A DNA stretch of 64,000 bases, from contig NC_087071.1 in NCBI RefSeq assembly GCF_963678635.1, positions 27,637,378 through 27,701,377 on the forward strand, in the 5' to 3' direction. This DNA is from Symsagittifera roscoffensis. Its lineage: Eukaryota; Xenacoelomorpha; Acoela; Convolutidae. A program made the translations under genes and the position numbers. How positions within the stretch are numbered: the stretch's first letter is position 1; the number at the start of each line of letters is the position of its first letter. The notes beneath the pieces are model-generated. The model saw only the letters and a program-made list of their open reading frames with translations. It had not been told where the DNA came from and searched no databases. This document shows positions 8,974 through 19,985 of the stretch, piece after piece.

Positions 8974-11900
8974 CTAATTAGTTTCCCGATTTGCTGCCTT
9001 GTTTATTGTCCATCTCCTTAGCTCCTCCAGCGTCATTGGCCGTCCAAGGAGTTCCATCGCCGAAATGATAGAAGAGGTGTTCAGCCAGTCTGGGTCAGGT
9101 ACAATGGGGACAAATGTAGAAGTTGAGGTTTCATAAGATAGGCCCGATGGGTTGAATTTCGTGGAACAGACATCAGGATTAAATTTGACTTTCTTTTCGG
9201 GAGTCTTTTGATCATCTGTTTTCGAGGGCTTCGGGTCACTTGGGTACGCATAGTTTTCTTCCCGCAAGTGAACTATAGTAGGACGCGATGATGAAGGTGG
9301 TGTTGATGTTGTCAGGTCTACTAGATCGACATGATGGCTTTCCATTTCTACGGTAGTTGCTTCTAACGTTGAACATGCTGGGACTAAACTAGGTGAACCA
9401 AATTCTGGAGCATCACGATCTTCATCAGTTAAATCAACTACACTGGTGAACACTCTCTCACCTAGCATCTTGGGAGGCTGCCTAGTTCGCATAGGTCTGG
9501 TGTTCTGACGTGTATAAATTTCTGACAATTTTTTCGAGGGTGGTGATTTCATTGGTGATGACGCCTTTCTTTTAGCGGTACCGGACAATTTCTGTGTTTT
9601 CGTGGTACGGTCAGAGTGTATTTGTTTGGATTCCGTCCCCGCCATGGCGATTGGTTCTTCAGCAGACTTGGAAAACTCTCCTCCGGGATTCTCTGGGAGA
9701 AACGGCATTTTTTTACACGCTTTATTGGCCTCCTCCATAGTGTCCAAGTGAATCAACTGTGGGATCGCTTGTGAGTCTCTTTCATTATCACCAGAATCTA
9801 AGTCGATCAAAGGAATCGGATCTAAATCGACCTTCTGATCAACGCGGTCTGATATTTCTAGCTTAGGATCTGTTCGTTCGGAGATTAGGTATTCGTCTGA
9901 TTTTGTAGCTTCGAGTAATGTTTTATCCTTGAGGTCTTTTAGTGAAATTAAGTCGCTATCGTTGTCGTCTGAAATCTCTTCATGTGGTTCGATCATCACT
10001 CCGGGTTCATTTAAACGACTTTTATGAAGGTCGGCTTTGCCCGACGGGCTTGATTCTTGGTCACTTTCGAGGCCTATCGGGGTTCTCAGTCTCTTTCTCT
10101 GGTCTTCTTCCTCTCTAAGAAGAGTTTCCCTCGAGCTGTTCATGGCCGCGTTTCGTCTCGCAATATCAAGCTCTTCGAATTTCCACTGAAGGTTTCTTTT
10201 CTTTTGGGTTGTTCTTGAGCTTTTAAATCCGACATTTCTTGGTGGTTTTGCAGTTTTCCTCAATCCTTTAGTCGCATAAAATCTAACCAGTTGGTCTCGT
10301 TTTCTTGGACTTGGTTTCTTCTGAGTGCACTGTCTTTTAATGGCTAAATCAGATTTACGTATTATTTTACCATTTTTTAAAGTCACAGTGTGATCTGATT
10401 CCCTTACGATTTCGTCCTTGAGTACTCTATAGTATGGTTCATTTTTTGTTCTATCTTTGATTTTTCGATAAACAATGGTCTTACCCGACGGGTTGTTCAG
10501 AATTGAGTCCCTTATGCCCAAGGCATCTCTTTTTTCTGACCGAGAGAGCACTTTTACTGGGGATCCAGCACTGGTTGGTACATATCTCACAGCATTTGAG
10601 ATATCCTCCGAGGATGATGAGTTTTCATCAACATCTCCATCTTCTATATCGTCGGGGGCGTCCCAGTCGTGTCTTCGCTCTCGGCTCATTAGTTTTTTGC
10701 CCTTATCTAGACATAACAAAGTTTTATTCCAATCAAGGTTATTCGAAGAGGGTGATTTGACCAAATTATGCCAGATGGTGTTAGGGGATCTACCAAAATG
10801 TGCTTCGAAAGGAGAGCAGTTAAGCGACTGCTGGGTTACTGTTCTTAGGCATTTTATTATTTTCAGGAGTGCAGATTCTAGTGAAGGTTTTGGACGTTCT
10901 TGTGCCATAACCAAGAGTCTTTCCTTAATGGTCCTGATTAGACGTTCCACTAGTCCGGTAGCTCTATGATCACCCACTGGGCTAAATATCACCTTTATGT
11001 TGTGATCGTGGCAAAATTCTCTAACTTCCTTGGAGATAAAACCAGATCCTTGATCTGTTCTAATGGTTCTAGGTATCCCGTGTAAAGCAATGTATTTACT
11101 AAGGAAGTTTATTATAGATTTGGCCGATGTGCTGGATGTTATTTGAGCTGATGGGATTTTCGAAAATCTGTCAACACACACCAATATGTATTTTTTTGTT
11201 CCCCATACTAAAGGTAGCGGACCGGCGAAGTCTAATTCCATTTCTTGGTTTGGCTCTTCGACCATTGGGAGTTCCCCTAGGGTATTGTGTTTTATAAGAG
11301 GTTTCAAGTTTTTACCTGCTTTCACGCATTCAATACAGTTCTCGCCGTGGACTTGGATTTCACGGTAAATTTTTGGCCACCAGATGTATTGAGTTGCCAG
11401 ACTTTTCATTGCGAACTGGCCGGGGTGAGCTTCGTGAAGTCTGTTGAGCATAGTCGATCTTAGGCATGCTGGGATTACTAATCGGTTGTCAAGATAAAGA
11501 CATCCTCCACTGACATGTAAATTGTTTAAATATGATTTGTAGTAGTTTCCCAGTTGTAGAATATCCTGTTTTCGGTCTTCCTCGATTGCTTTGATTATCT
11601 TTTTCAGAACTAGATCTTGTTTTGATAAGAGGGACATAAATTTTGAATCAAATATTTCCGGCCAAGAGAAAGGGAAGATGTTAACTGTTTTCTTTTTACT
11701 AGGTGATCTTTTCCCGGGATTATCCGACGGGTTAGTAGTAGTTGGTGTTAAAACGTCCTCGTTTTCTTTAGTAGTAAGTTCTTTTTGTTGGTTAAATTCA
11801 ATTTGTTCTGCCATTTCTTTCAAGATGTTAAAATTCGTAAAAAAATCGTTTAATTTGCAAGATGAGTCACACTGTTCTGTTCGCGAGTGAGAATTTTGAC

Positions 11901-14900
11901 ACACTGAAATATTTGAATAGTTAGCTATCGCTTGGAAAGTTTCGGCGGCATTAGCAATTCGATTCTCACGTTCTATTTCTTGACTGGTCATATGATCTGT
12001 TGACTGGCCAATCGTATTACAGGAAGTGACGTCATGTGCTAAGAAATGTTGAGAGAATTTATTTCTTATTTGCGCCCACGAATTTTTTGGCATTAGATGA
12101 TCAAAACCTAGGAACGTACTAATCTGATTTACTGAAGCGATAACAAACTTTTCGTCATCCAGAGAAACTGGTACGGGTTCACCCGATGGGTGTCGGGATA
12201 TATAATCAACAAATCCCATATCTTTACCGGGTAAATGTTCTACAGTAAAGTCGAACGGTAAAAGTTTATCCGCCCAACGGGTGAGACGTGATTGGGCCGT
12301 TTTGGTGTATTTATCGTCTTTCAGTGCTCCTATTAGGGCTTTGTGGTCTGTTAAAATTGAGAATTGTTTACCCAGTAGATAATTTTTGAAATGATCTAGT
12401 GCCCACACTAATCCCAGTAGTTCGAGTTCGATAGTGCTGTATTTTAATTCGGCAATATTCAAAAATCTGCTAGCAAACGCTACTGTCTTCCAATTCCCCC
12501 GATGGTCTTGTTCGATTGACGCGCCCAGTCCTAAATGTGAGGCATCGCATTTCACCCGAGTGTTCAGTTTTACATCGAAATGGTGGTTCGTCACCGTATT
12601 ACAAAATTCGTTCTTGATTTTTTCAAACGCTTCCGTATGTACTGAGGACCACTTAAATGGTTTATTTTTTTGCATAAGTTCTCTGAACGGTGTTGATAGG
12701 GACGCTAGGTTTGGTATAAACTTATTAAATTGGTTAATCGATCCCATTAATGATCTGATATCTTTGATGCAGTTTGGTTCTTTTAGATTTCTAATTGCGT
12801 CAGATTTATGTATTAATGGTGTCGTCCCTTTTGCGTCGATTCTGAATCCCAACCATTCTATGTTGTGGGTTAAAAATGTGCATTTTTCCCATTTTATGGC
12901 TAGTCCCTCGTCATCTAGCGTTTTTAACACATTAATGACTAGCTTTTTATGTTCTTCCTCGCTACCCACGGTGGCGATTAGGATGTCGTCAAGATAACAA
13001 TGGGTATTTGGTAGTTTTTCCGTCAAACGGTCCATTATTCGTTGAAATTCATTAGGCATATCGCCTAGTCCGTAAAATCCGGTTTTGAAACGGTATGAAC
13101 CCGTTACTTCTCCCCCCACAATGTTAAAATTACACTGATTGCTTGCCTTTTTAGAAAGCGGTATTTGGCTGTAGGCGTATTTTAAATCTATCGACGAAAA
13201 CCAGATGTTTCTTTGATCGTGGCCGCTAATAGTAACTGCTACGTTGTCAATTAGTTCAAATAGATTCGGCATTTGATATCTATTGCGAAATATCTGTTTG
13301 TTTAGTAGTTTTGAGTTCAATGCTAGTTTGATTGATCCGTCCCTTTTTGCTGTAATCACGATGGGGGAAATAAAACAATCTTCGGAGCATCTAGATAGTT
13401 TTTCGATGTGTCCGTCTCTTAATAATTGGTCGATACATAGTTTGACTTTGGGGAGAAGATGGATCGGGATACGTTTCCCTTTTACCTGTATCGGTTTTAT
13501 CGGTTCGTTAAAATAAGTATAAACTACGTAGTTTTTTGATCTACCAGTTCTTTTTATGAGGTCTGAAAAGTGCTTTGATATGTATAATTTAAACTCACTT
13601 TGAGATGGTGTCTCTTGGTTTTGATCCTGTTGGTTGTCCGATGCGAATTTTATTTGATTGACGTTTATCCCAATGGGTGATACTTTCTGATCTTCCCATG
13701 ACTTTAACCCGTTGGGTGGAGGTTGTTTCTGAAATACAACAATGCCCAAATTCGGTAGGATGTCGTTTCCTAGTAGATTTCTTTCAGCCCCTTCAGTGAT
13801 AAAAAGTTTTTGGTCATTAGCCTCCCATCCTTTCGATCGGATTTTCACTCGAACTCTTCCAATGATATTGATCGTACTCCCGAAGCCCTGGTATGCTTTC
13901 TTTGTTATTTGATCCACAGGTTCTAGCTTTAAAAATCTATCTCGTATCTTCAATTCGTGTAGTAGGTCTTTTTTCATGAAGGAAACTGGACTTGCAGAGT
14001 CAATTTGAATCTCGGTGTAGAAAGGGTTGAAATTTCCCAGAGATACTTTTAGTGTCTTTTTCAATTCTAATCCTTCGTGATTAAATACTGTTCTCACTCC
14101 ACGCTCTATTTTGTCTTCTACGGCATTTATTTGATTATCTGTGTCAACGGCTAGAACTAGGAAGTCGTCTAAGTTAACCTCAAATTCGGGATTTTCCTGC
14201 GGGTTGGTCCGGATATTTTCGTTTTCTTGGGGTACACGATTCTGATCGACGATGTTAGTTTGTGTTTTTGCTGAACTCCTACAGTGTTTGGCAAAATGTC
14301 CTTTCCGTCCGCACGTATTGCAGTTTCTATCTCTAGCCGGGCATGTGGATAGGTGTCCTTTTTTGAATTGCTGACCGCAATTGCGGCATTTGTTATTTTC
14401 GACGATATTTAGGGTTGGTTCGTTCTTCACGTATTGAGGTCTTGGTCCTGGGTTGTAAGTTGGGAATTTTAGATACTGTTGATGGATTTTAGTACCTTTT
14501 TCATGAACTAATACGTAAGATAGTACGTTTTCTGGGGTCAAATATTCTATACATAGTTTCTTTTGGATCTCGACATTTCTCATGTTTGTGATGAAAATGT
14601 CTCTTACTAGTTCTGACTCGAGTTCCCCCAGTTTACAATTTTTTGCTAGTTCTGAAAGAATTTCATGGAATTTTTCTAAGGACTCATGTTCTTTCTGTCT
14701 TCGGCCAAAAAATTTAAACCTTTCGTATGTTAGGTTTGTAGTGATCGTGAAAGTAGTTTTTAATAGTTCCCAAAATTCTGCGAAATTGATATCCAGAATT
14801 CTTTTGCCAGGATTTTTATGAGAGAAGCATTTCTGTCCTTCTTTTCCGAGTGCTAGGTATAACTGTGATTTTAGCTTCTTGTCAATGTCTCCGATTTGAA

Positions 14901-15219
14901 GTCCGTTAAATTTGGCGTTATCTTCCGCCCTTCTCCTTCTTAATTCTTCGTTATAATTTTGTACTGCTACTCTGTGATGTTCCTCTTTTTCGGCCCGACG
15001 GGCCTGATCCTCGGATGGGTCCGGTGGTTCTGCCGTAGGGTAAGTTAGTTCGTTTCTTATCGGTGGGTTAATTACATCTTCGATGTCTACGGAGTCTTTC
15101 GCAATAATTGTCAATTGAAACTTTTCCGCCCACCGTTCCCAGTCATGTTGATTTTCGTTTGTTGAGTTGTTCCAAAAAAACTCTAATCCACGTAGATTCG
15201 ATTCGTTAGACTGCGCCAT
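8974..15219 (-). CDS. Gypsy Gag-Pol polyprotein, 2081 aa, single frame
   Basis: Domains in order, residues approximate: Gag capsid region 1-260; two zinc knuckles 273-318 (CRNCGQ...CPARDRNCNTCGRKGHFAKHC); aspartic protease around 405 (IDSASPV, active triad D-S-A instead of DSG/DTG); RT 600-800 with SSIDLKYAY near 675 and YLDD near 741; RNase H near 888 (CDASHLGLGA) with TIELELLGLVWA and TDHKAL; integrase with HHCC zinc finger from 1258 and catalytic D near 1325, D near 1385 and E after exactly 35 intervening residues. A highly charged tail of about 580 residues follows, with repeated hydrophobic-acidic motifs (SVVDLTDED, VDLVDLTTS, IPLIDLDSGD). There is no frameshift or stop between gag and pol. 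The ATG overlaps the LTR end. Expected function is particle formation, reverse transcription and integration; key residues look intact, so activity is plausible. Confidence 0.95.
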   Translation of the reverse strand: MAQSNESNLRGLEFFWNNSTNENQHDWERWAEKFQLTIIAKDSVDIEDVINPPIRNELTYPTAEPPDPSEDQARRAEKEEHHRVAVQNYNEELRRRRAEDNAKFNGLQIGDIDKKLKSQLYLALGKEGQKCFSHKNPGKRILDINFAEFWELLKTTFTITTNLTYERFKFFGRRQKEHESLEKFHEILSELAKNCKLGELESELVRDIFITNMRNVEIQKKLCIEYLTPENVLSYVLVHEKGTKIHQQYLKFPTYNPGPRPQYVKNEPTLNIVENNKCRNCGQQFKKGHLSTCPARDRNCNTCGRKGHFAKHCRSSAKTQTNIVDQNRVPQENENIRTNPQENPEFEVNLDDFLVLAVDTDNQINAVEDKIERGVRTVFNHEGLELKKTLKVSLGNFNPFYTEIQIDSASPVSFMKKDLLHELKIRDRFLKLEPVDQITKKAYQGFGSTINIIGRVRVKIRSKGWEANDQKLFITEGAERNLLGNDILPNLGIVVFQKQPPPNGLKSWEDQKVSPIGINVNQIKFASDNQQDQNQETPSQSEFKLYISKHFSDLIKRTGRSKNYVVYTYFNEPIKPIQVKGKRIPIHLLPKVKLCIDQLLRDGHIEKLSRCSEDCFISPIVITAKRDGSIKLALNSKLLNKQIFRNRYQMPNLFELIDNVAVTISGHDQRNIWFSSIDLKYAYSQIPLSKKASNQCNFNIVGGEVTGSYRFKTGFYGLGDMPNEFQRIMDRLTEKLPNTHCYLDDILIATVGSEEEHKKLVINVLKTLDDEGLAIKWEKCTFLTHNIEWLGFRIDAKGTTPLIHKSDAIRNLKEPNCIKDIRSLMGSINQFNKFIPNLASLSTPFRELMQKNKPFKWSSVHTEAFEKIKNEFCNTVTNHHFDVKLNTRVKCDASHLGLGASIEQDHRGNWKTVAFASRFLNIAELKYSTIELELLGLVWALDHFKNYLLGKQFSILTDHKALIGALKDDKYTKTAQSRLTRWADKLLPFDFTVEHLPGKDMGFVDYISRHPSGEPVPVSLDDEKFVIASVNQISTFLGFDHLMPKNSWAQIRNKFSQHFLAHDVTSCNTIGQSTDHMTSQEIERENRIANAAETFQAIANYSNISVCQNSHSRTEQCDSSCKLNDFFTNFNILKEMAEQIEFNQQKELTTKENEDVLTPTTTNPSDNPGKRSPSKKKTVNIFPFSWPEIFDSKFMSLLSKQDLVLKKIIKAIEEDRKQDILQLGNYYKSYLNNLHVSGGCLYLDNRLVIPACLRSTMLNRLHEAHPGQFAMKSLATQYIWWPKIYREIQVHGENCIECVKAGKNLKPLIKHNTLGELPMVEEPNQEMELDFAGPLPLVWGTKKYILVCVDRFSKIPSAQITSSTSAKSIINFLSKYIALHGIPRTIRTDQGSGFISKEVREFCHDHNIKVIFSPVGDHRATGLVERLIRTIKERLLVMAQERPKPSLESALLKIIKCLRTVTQQSLNCSPFEAHFGRSPNTIWHNLVKSPSSNNLDWNKTLLCLDKGKKLMSRERRHDWDAPDDIEDGDVDENSSSSEDISNAVRYVPTSAGSPVKVLSRSEKRDALGIRDSILNNPSGKTIVYRKIKDRTKNEPYYRVLKDEIVRESDHTVTLKNGKIIRKSDLAIKRQCTQKKPSPRKRDQLVRFYATKGLRKTAKPPRNVGFKSSRTTQKKRNLQWKFEELDIARRNAAMNSSRETLLREEEDQRKRLRTPIGLESDQESSPSGKADLHKSRLNEPGVMIEPHEEISDDNDSDLISLKDLKDKTLLEATKSDEYLISERTDPKLEISDRVDQKVDLDPIPLIDLDSGDNERDSQAIPQLIHLDTMEEANKACKKMPFLPENPGGEFSKSAEEPIAMAGTESKQIHSDRTTKTQKLSGTAKRKASSPMKSPPSKKLSEIYTRQNTRPMRTRQPPKMLGERVFTSVVDLTDEDRDAPEFGSPSLVPACSTLEATTVEMESHHVDLVDLTTSTPPSSSRPTIVHLREENYAYPSDPKPSKTDDQKTPEKKVKFNPDVCSTKFNPSGLSYETSTSTFVPIVPDPDWLNTSSIISAMELLGRPMTLEELRRWTINKAANRETN
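15201..15218 (-). promoter_or_regulatory. Primer-binding site, tRNA-Ser-like, inside the gag frame
   Basis: Directly after the LTR end (CA) the element strand reads TGGCGCAGTCTAACGAAT. TGGCGCAGTC is the same start used by Drosophila 17.6/297-type elements primed by tRNA-Ser. The site is translated: the final A of the LTR plus TG forms the start codon, and the site encodes residues 2-7 (A-Q-S-N-E-S). Confidence 0.75.
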
Positions 15220-15544
15220 GTTAAAAAATTATGATACCACTCGTAGTTGTATAGGAGTGTACTTAAGCTAAGAATAGATTAAGATTACGGATGATTAAGA
15301 TTCCTACTAAAAACAGTAGGCTTTTATTTAAGACTAAATAAAAGACGGTGATGCTAACTAAAGTAAGAGAGGTTTAAAAGATTGAATTGGTTTCGGTTTG
15401 TTTGTTACGTATCATAAAAGATAGTGGCCAATTCCGAGTCTACCAAAAGCCGTTGCGCTTTTGGCAGGTGTATAAATTAACAACTTAAAGGTCAACGATC
15501 AGTAAAGATCAGAGGTTAAATGAACAAACAATCATACTTTTACA
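15219..15544 (-). repeat. Gypsy element 1, 5' LTR
   Basis: Right copy of the 326-bp LTR, in the 5' position because the element reads on the minus strand. It presumably contains the promoter and the short 5' leader, since the start codon begins with its last base. Confidence 0.93.
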
Positions 15545-15549
15545 CCTTC

Positions 15550-17815
15550 TGTATCCACGATGTTGGTCGAAACGAGCCTTATCTCCGGCTTATTATCTAA
15601 AACCTTCAAAAAACTGGGAAAAAATTTGCATTTTGAAAGAAAAGAAAAAGAAAGGCGATCCGCCTCCCCCAACCCCCTCCTCGCCATCAAAAACACAAAG
15701 TCACGAGTGTTCAATGAAAAGCTAGAAATACTATGGATTTGTTATGAGTCTGGACTAAAAACAATTCAAATTTATTAGTCAATTTGCCGTAATTTATAGA
15801 CTTTTAAAAAAATTGTATTTTTCAAAATTTAGTCACGTGTCTATAAATTTATCAATTCAGAGTATATCTATTGTTCAAGGACTTATATCATACGTAAGAG
15901 TTTGGTTTCGATTGATTTATAATGCAGTCAATTCAATTTTACCGTAAAGATTTGTTTTTCACTTAATAGCTAATTTTGTCTGAAATATGCAATTTTTTTC
16001 GCCTAAAATAGTTTTCGCAAAATCGCAAAAACAATCCCGCGTCTTTGACATCAAAAGGCGCGAATTTATTCCAAATGGCGCTGTATATTTAGGTGACAAC
16101 TATAACAGGCGAAATTGAAAGTGCATATATCAGACGAAATTAGGTATTAGTTGAAGAAGAAATCTTTGCGTTAAAGCCTGAATAAACCGCATTAGAAATC
16201 AATCGAAACAAAGTTATTTCATACAAAACCAAAAACTGAGAACTTCAAAACGTTTAATATTGGATACAGCCTGAATTAAATAATTTGTAAACACATGACG
16301 AATTAGCAAAAACTTGAAATTTTGGAAGTTTTGGATAACAAGCCAGAGAGAAGGCTTGTTTCAAAAGTATTATCGCGGCTCCAGGAAGCATGCTAGTTTT
16401 CACAAAAAATAGTGGTACGCAACTTACTCTGACAAAAATAGACGTTCCACGTGCAAATACATATTTATTTTACTCAACTTTTTCTTACTTAAATTGACGT
16501 GCAATTTCGTGCACTCAAAGATGATTTTTAAAGGGTAGTTCTAAGCGGCTTTCAGACCTGTTTAATAATCCAATAAAAATGTTTCAGGGCTAAGTGATAA
16601 GCCTAAAAAAGAACACTAAACACTGATGACTTTGGTTAATTGGTTATAATGAGCTTCGGTTTTTTCGGGTTGAAGGGCCTATAAAACTGGAATTTTGTTC
16701 TTGTACCACTGCAAACATGAAAAAAGTTGCCCTTATGCGCATAGAGACGTTTTGAAAGTCCGTTTAGCGAGAATATTTTGACTACATTGCAAATAACGCA
16801 AGCCTTGAAAACAAAAGAAGACGACAGTTTTATTCTAATCATGTTATGAACACATCAGAAAGAAATTTCAGCGGTAGTGGTAGCAGACAAACTTGGGCCT
16901 TAAGTAGTTCTCCCCGGTTCTTCTGTAATAATCGGGGGAGAAAATAAAAATTTAGGCAATTCGTTATCGTAGACGACTTTAACTCTCTGGTTCGCTTCGT
17001 TTTCGATTGATCTCAAAATTTTTCATCGGGCTCATGGGTGTGCTCACCCGGTGTTTGAATGATTTTTGACCGGGTTGTCAGTAATTAGTGTGCTGCGACA
17101 ATCCGTAATTACGCACCAGTTGTAACTTATTTTAGATGATTGCTTATGTTTCTTGCTTATATCCCTTTTCCAGAATTAAAGTATTTCCGCCTCTGAGTTT
17201 CAATAGTTCAATTCTTAAATTTTTGCAGTTATTCAAATCGCAGAAAAAGCAACTGACAAAATTTTTATAAGGGCTTCTCCTACAATGCACACTTTCTCAT
17301 CTGAAAGCTTTCGCCTTTTAATACTTTTTAATTTTCGTCTAATATAGCCGCCCACTTTCGAATGTTCGTGAGACCAAAATTAGAATCTTCATATTGAGTA
17401 GACTGAGACGAAAATCAAATTTGACAAAGATATTCGGATTTTGCTATTCATTCTTACAAAAATTGGTTTTCTCTAGATTAAAAATTTGGATAGTTTTTTG
17501 GGTATATATATTTTGACAGTATTTGGGAGAAAATATTTTTCTAAATTCTATTTGACTTTGGAGGAGGCGCAGTTTGATATTATTTCCTATCGATTCTTGG
17601 CAATTGAGCTAGAGTTTCAGCGTAAATTTTCATTGTCCTAATAACGCTAAAAAATGGCCAGTTGTCACTTGAACTTTTTGGGCCCGAAAATTGCGATTGT
17701 TTTTAGATTTTACTCTGAAGTGGTGACTTCAAATCGAAAAATTCAACCAAAAATATATATTTTTTTAAATTTGGAAAGTATGTGAGCTTGCAAATAGTTG
17801 GTAGATCTGAATTTG
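15550..17815. other. No gene seen
   Basis: About 2.3 kb of AT-rich sequence. Short frames here (for example 16636-16842) show no recognisable domain. No repeat copy was noticed. Confidence 0.5.
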
Positions 17816-17869
17816 TTACCGAACATTTGCAAGTTACCGAACATTTGCAAATTACCGAACATTTTCAAA
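17816..17869 (+). repeat. 18-bp tandem repeat, three copies
   Basis: Three head-to-tail copies of TTACCGAACATTTGCAAG, the second and third with small changes (G to A at the end, G to T in the third). A short minisatellite directly before a tRNA-like sequence. Confidence 0.85.
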
Positions 17870-18260
17870 CTAGGTCCGGCTGGGAGTCGAACTACTCACC
17901 TCGGGGTACAAAGTCCGCCATATTACCTCTAAGTCAAACGGGAACGAGCCAGGATGTTAATGTGTCAATAATAAAGCAAGTAAGAAAAGCAAGAAAGATT
18001 TGTAAGAAAAATTGTTTACGGGGAAAAACATAGCTCCCATTTACTGACTTATAGTTCATTGATTGAGCAAATGCCCCGTGTTTCTCCTAATGTCCTTAAT
18101 TCTTGCGCCTTTTTTAGAACAGGTGAGCTGATAATTTAAGTCCAGTAGTGGATTTAGGGGGATGGGGTTTGAGGCGGACGGTCCATCAGAGATTCGAACC
18201 ACTGACCACTCCTCCTCGGTGCTTTCTTTGAGACTATTTATTTTCTGACCGATCACAGAA
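17870..18260 (-). repeat. Two tRNA-like (SINE-type) remnants
   Basis: On the minus strand two T-arm/B-box-like motifs occur: AGTAGTTCGACTCCCAGCC (about 17878-17896) with an upstream D-arm-like GACTTAGAGGTAATATGG, and GTCAGTGGTTCGAATCTC (about 18190-18208). Neither folds convincingly as a full tRNA by eye, so tRNA-derived SINE remnants or tRNA pseudogenes are more likely than functional tRNAs. Confidence 0.3.
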
Positions 18261-19985
18261 CTTTTCTAAAACGCCTTTGGTGCCAATGATTACTAATTTT
18301 AAGAAACGAACTCGCCCCGAAAAAAAAAGTTTTTGATCGACTTTCAAAAAAACAATAACTTGCCTGCAGAGTATCGTGGTACCTGCAGATTTTATCGTGG
18401 TCTGGGAGACCTCGAAAAGTCAATTTGGTCGACCTAAAAAAATTTCGATAGAATTTTGAATTGTTTCTTGAAAGTTCGCCCCCACCCCTCGAGAAAGTCC
18501 TATATCCGCCCTTGCTTAAATCATATGTCGAATTGGTCAGAACCACCATTGGTTGATATTAGACCAGACATTATGCCGAGCACAGACTCTGCTTTTTAAG
18601 TTAGCGACGGCCTGTTCTTTGAAGATAAAACCCACTGGAGACAGCGAAAAAAATTTAGACTGCAGGATAAGACACCTTAAGTTTGGATGGCAGCTCATGA
18701 TTTGGCTTCCCCGTATACTTCCCCGTGTATCGTACGGCTCTCCCTACAAGCAGAAAAAAAACTTTCGTGATCACTGCTTTTGAAAAAATTTCAAACGGAA
18801 TAGTTGTAAGTACAGAGGGCCCTGTTGTATCTCTCTTGATTCCAAGACTTGTCGAAGTATATCTAGACCATGGTAAAAGATCACAAGGAAAGAAATACCA
18901 GAGCGAGGAAGCTGATTTCCGAGGTAAATGTGCAAAATAAATTTCTAGTGTGGCAGAGATTTCGATCGTTTTTCTGGTTCTTGTAAAAATTTAAATGTAT
19001 TTCTCACAAAAAAGTTTTTGTGAAAAGAGAAATTTTTCAAATTCAATAGCCCTCAAAAACTTTGAACTCAGACAAAACAAAATTTTTTAAAATTTACATG
19101 TGAAAGAAGTATTGACCCATTTTTTCATAACAATCACGAAAATTATGTTTCAAAATTATGCAGATATTTGAGAATGGCTATTCAGTATTTAATATAGAAT
19201 CGAAAGAATTATTATTTTTCAAAACTAAAAATCACTTTAGACATTGAAACATAGCTAAAGCCTAATGCGATTGTTCACAGCTTCAACTTGATGCAATTAG
19301 GCTTGATGAAATTATTCCGTCATTCCGAAAAAGCCCAGAAAAATCACCAAAAAAACTGCATGTAGTTCTTAAGCAGATGCAGAACAGCTGTTTTCCGCGA
19401 TGACATCAACAGCTCGTATATTGGTCCTTTTCCTTGTGGATAAAAATTGTCCTAACTAGGTTCCACTTACTGTTTTCGCCGGAATTATTCAACAAAAATA
19501 AAATCTCAAAAGGAACAATTAGTCTGAAGCTCAGAATTTAAAATCTTATTGATTCAAGCAATGCGTCAATAAATGACGCAAATTTTTTTCAATTTTCACT
19601 TGAAATTATGTGTGGGTAAAAAATGAAAAAAAAAATTCTTATAATTTTGTTTTTTCAAAACTGATTTTTTTAAAAATCAGACACGCAACAGGGCAGTCAG
19701 CCTATTCAGGGCTGCGCCATGATACGAGCACTATTGTTTGTTTATTTATGGAATAAAAGTATTCGAGCAAGTTTATATTCGAGTTCTAATCCCTTACAAA
19801 TTGTAGATATTGAAATACCAATGGGAGCGCGGCTTTGCGAAAGACTATACATACTGAGTCTGTTCTTATATTTACCAAATTCAATTCTATTTGGACATTC
19901 ATGCGAAATTCTATTAAGAATATGGAGCCATATTAAAGTTAACAATTACATTTATTACATTGTTACTTATAGCAAATATTACAAC
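18261..19985. other. No gene seen; upstream region of the CRAL-TRIO gene
   Basis: AT-rich sequence with poly-A/T runs and no convincing coding frame. An open frame from 19719 runs into the CRAL-TRIO exon, but its first 89 residues show no similarity to the family, so this stretch is more likely 5' untranslated or promoter DNA. Confidence 0.45.

Larger units (their letters stand above)
7907..15544 (-). mobile_element. Complete Ty3/gypsy LTR retrotransposon, apparently young
   Basis: Two 326-bp direct repeats (7907-8232 and 15219-15544), in element orientation TGTAAAAG...TTTAACA, bound the element. I see one mismatch between them (AATAATAC versus AATCATAC). The flanking 5-bp sequence CCTTC at 7902-7906 is repeated at 15545-15549, a target-site duplication made by integrase. 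Inside are a primer-binding site, one uninterrupted gag-pol frame, a 740-bp 3' untranslated stretch and a purine-rich tract. Near-identical LTRs and an intact frame point to recent insertion. No separate envelope frame is present. Confidence 0.95.

Noticed and set aside
8974-10700. Gypsy C-terminal tail as an envelope protein
   Set aside because: It is part of the pol frame, hydrophilic, and has no signal peptide, membrane segment or furin-like site.
10475-14821. Several plus-strand open frames (up to 187 aa) inside the gypsy element
   Set aside because: They are antisense shadows of the conserved minus-strand polyprotein and show no domain of their own.
17870-17960. Functional tRNA gene on the minus strand
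   Set aside because: T-arm-like motif present, but I could not pair the acceptor and anticodon stems; kept only as a tRNA-like remnant.
19719-19985. Upstream extension of the CRAL-TRIO protein by 89 residues
   Set aside because: Low-complexity hydrophobic reading with no family similarity; MPLLDITT at 19986 fits the expected N-terminus.
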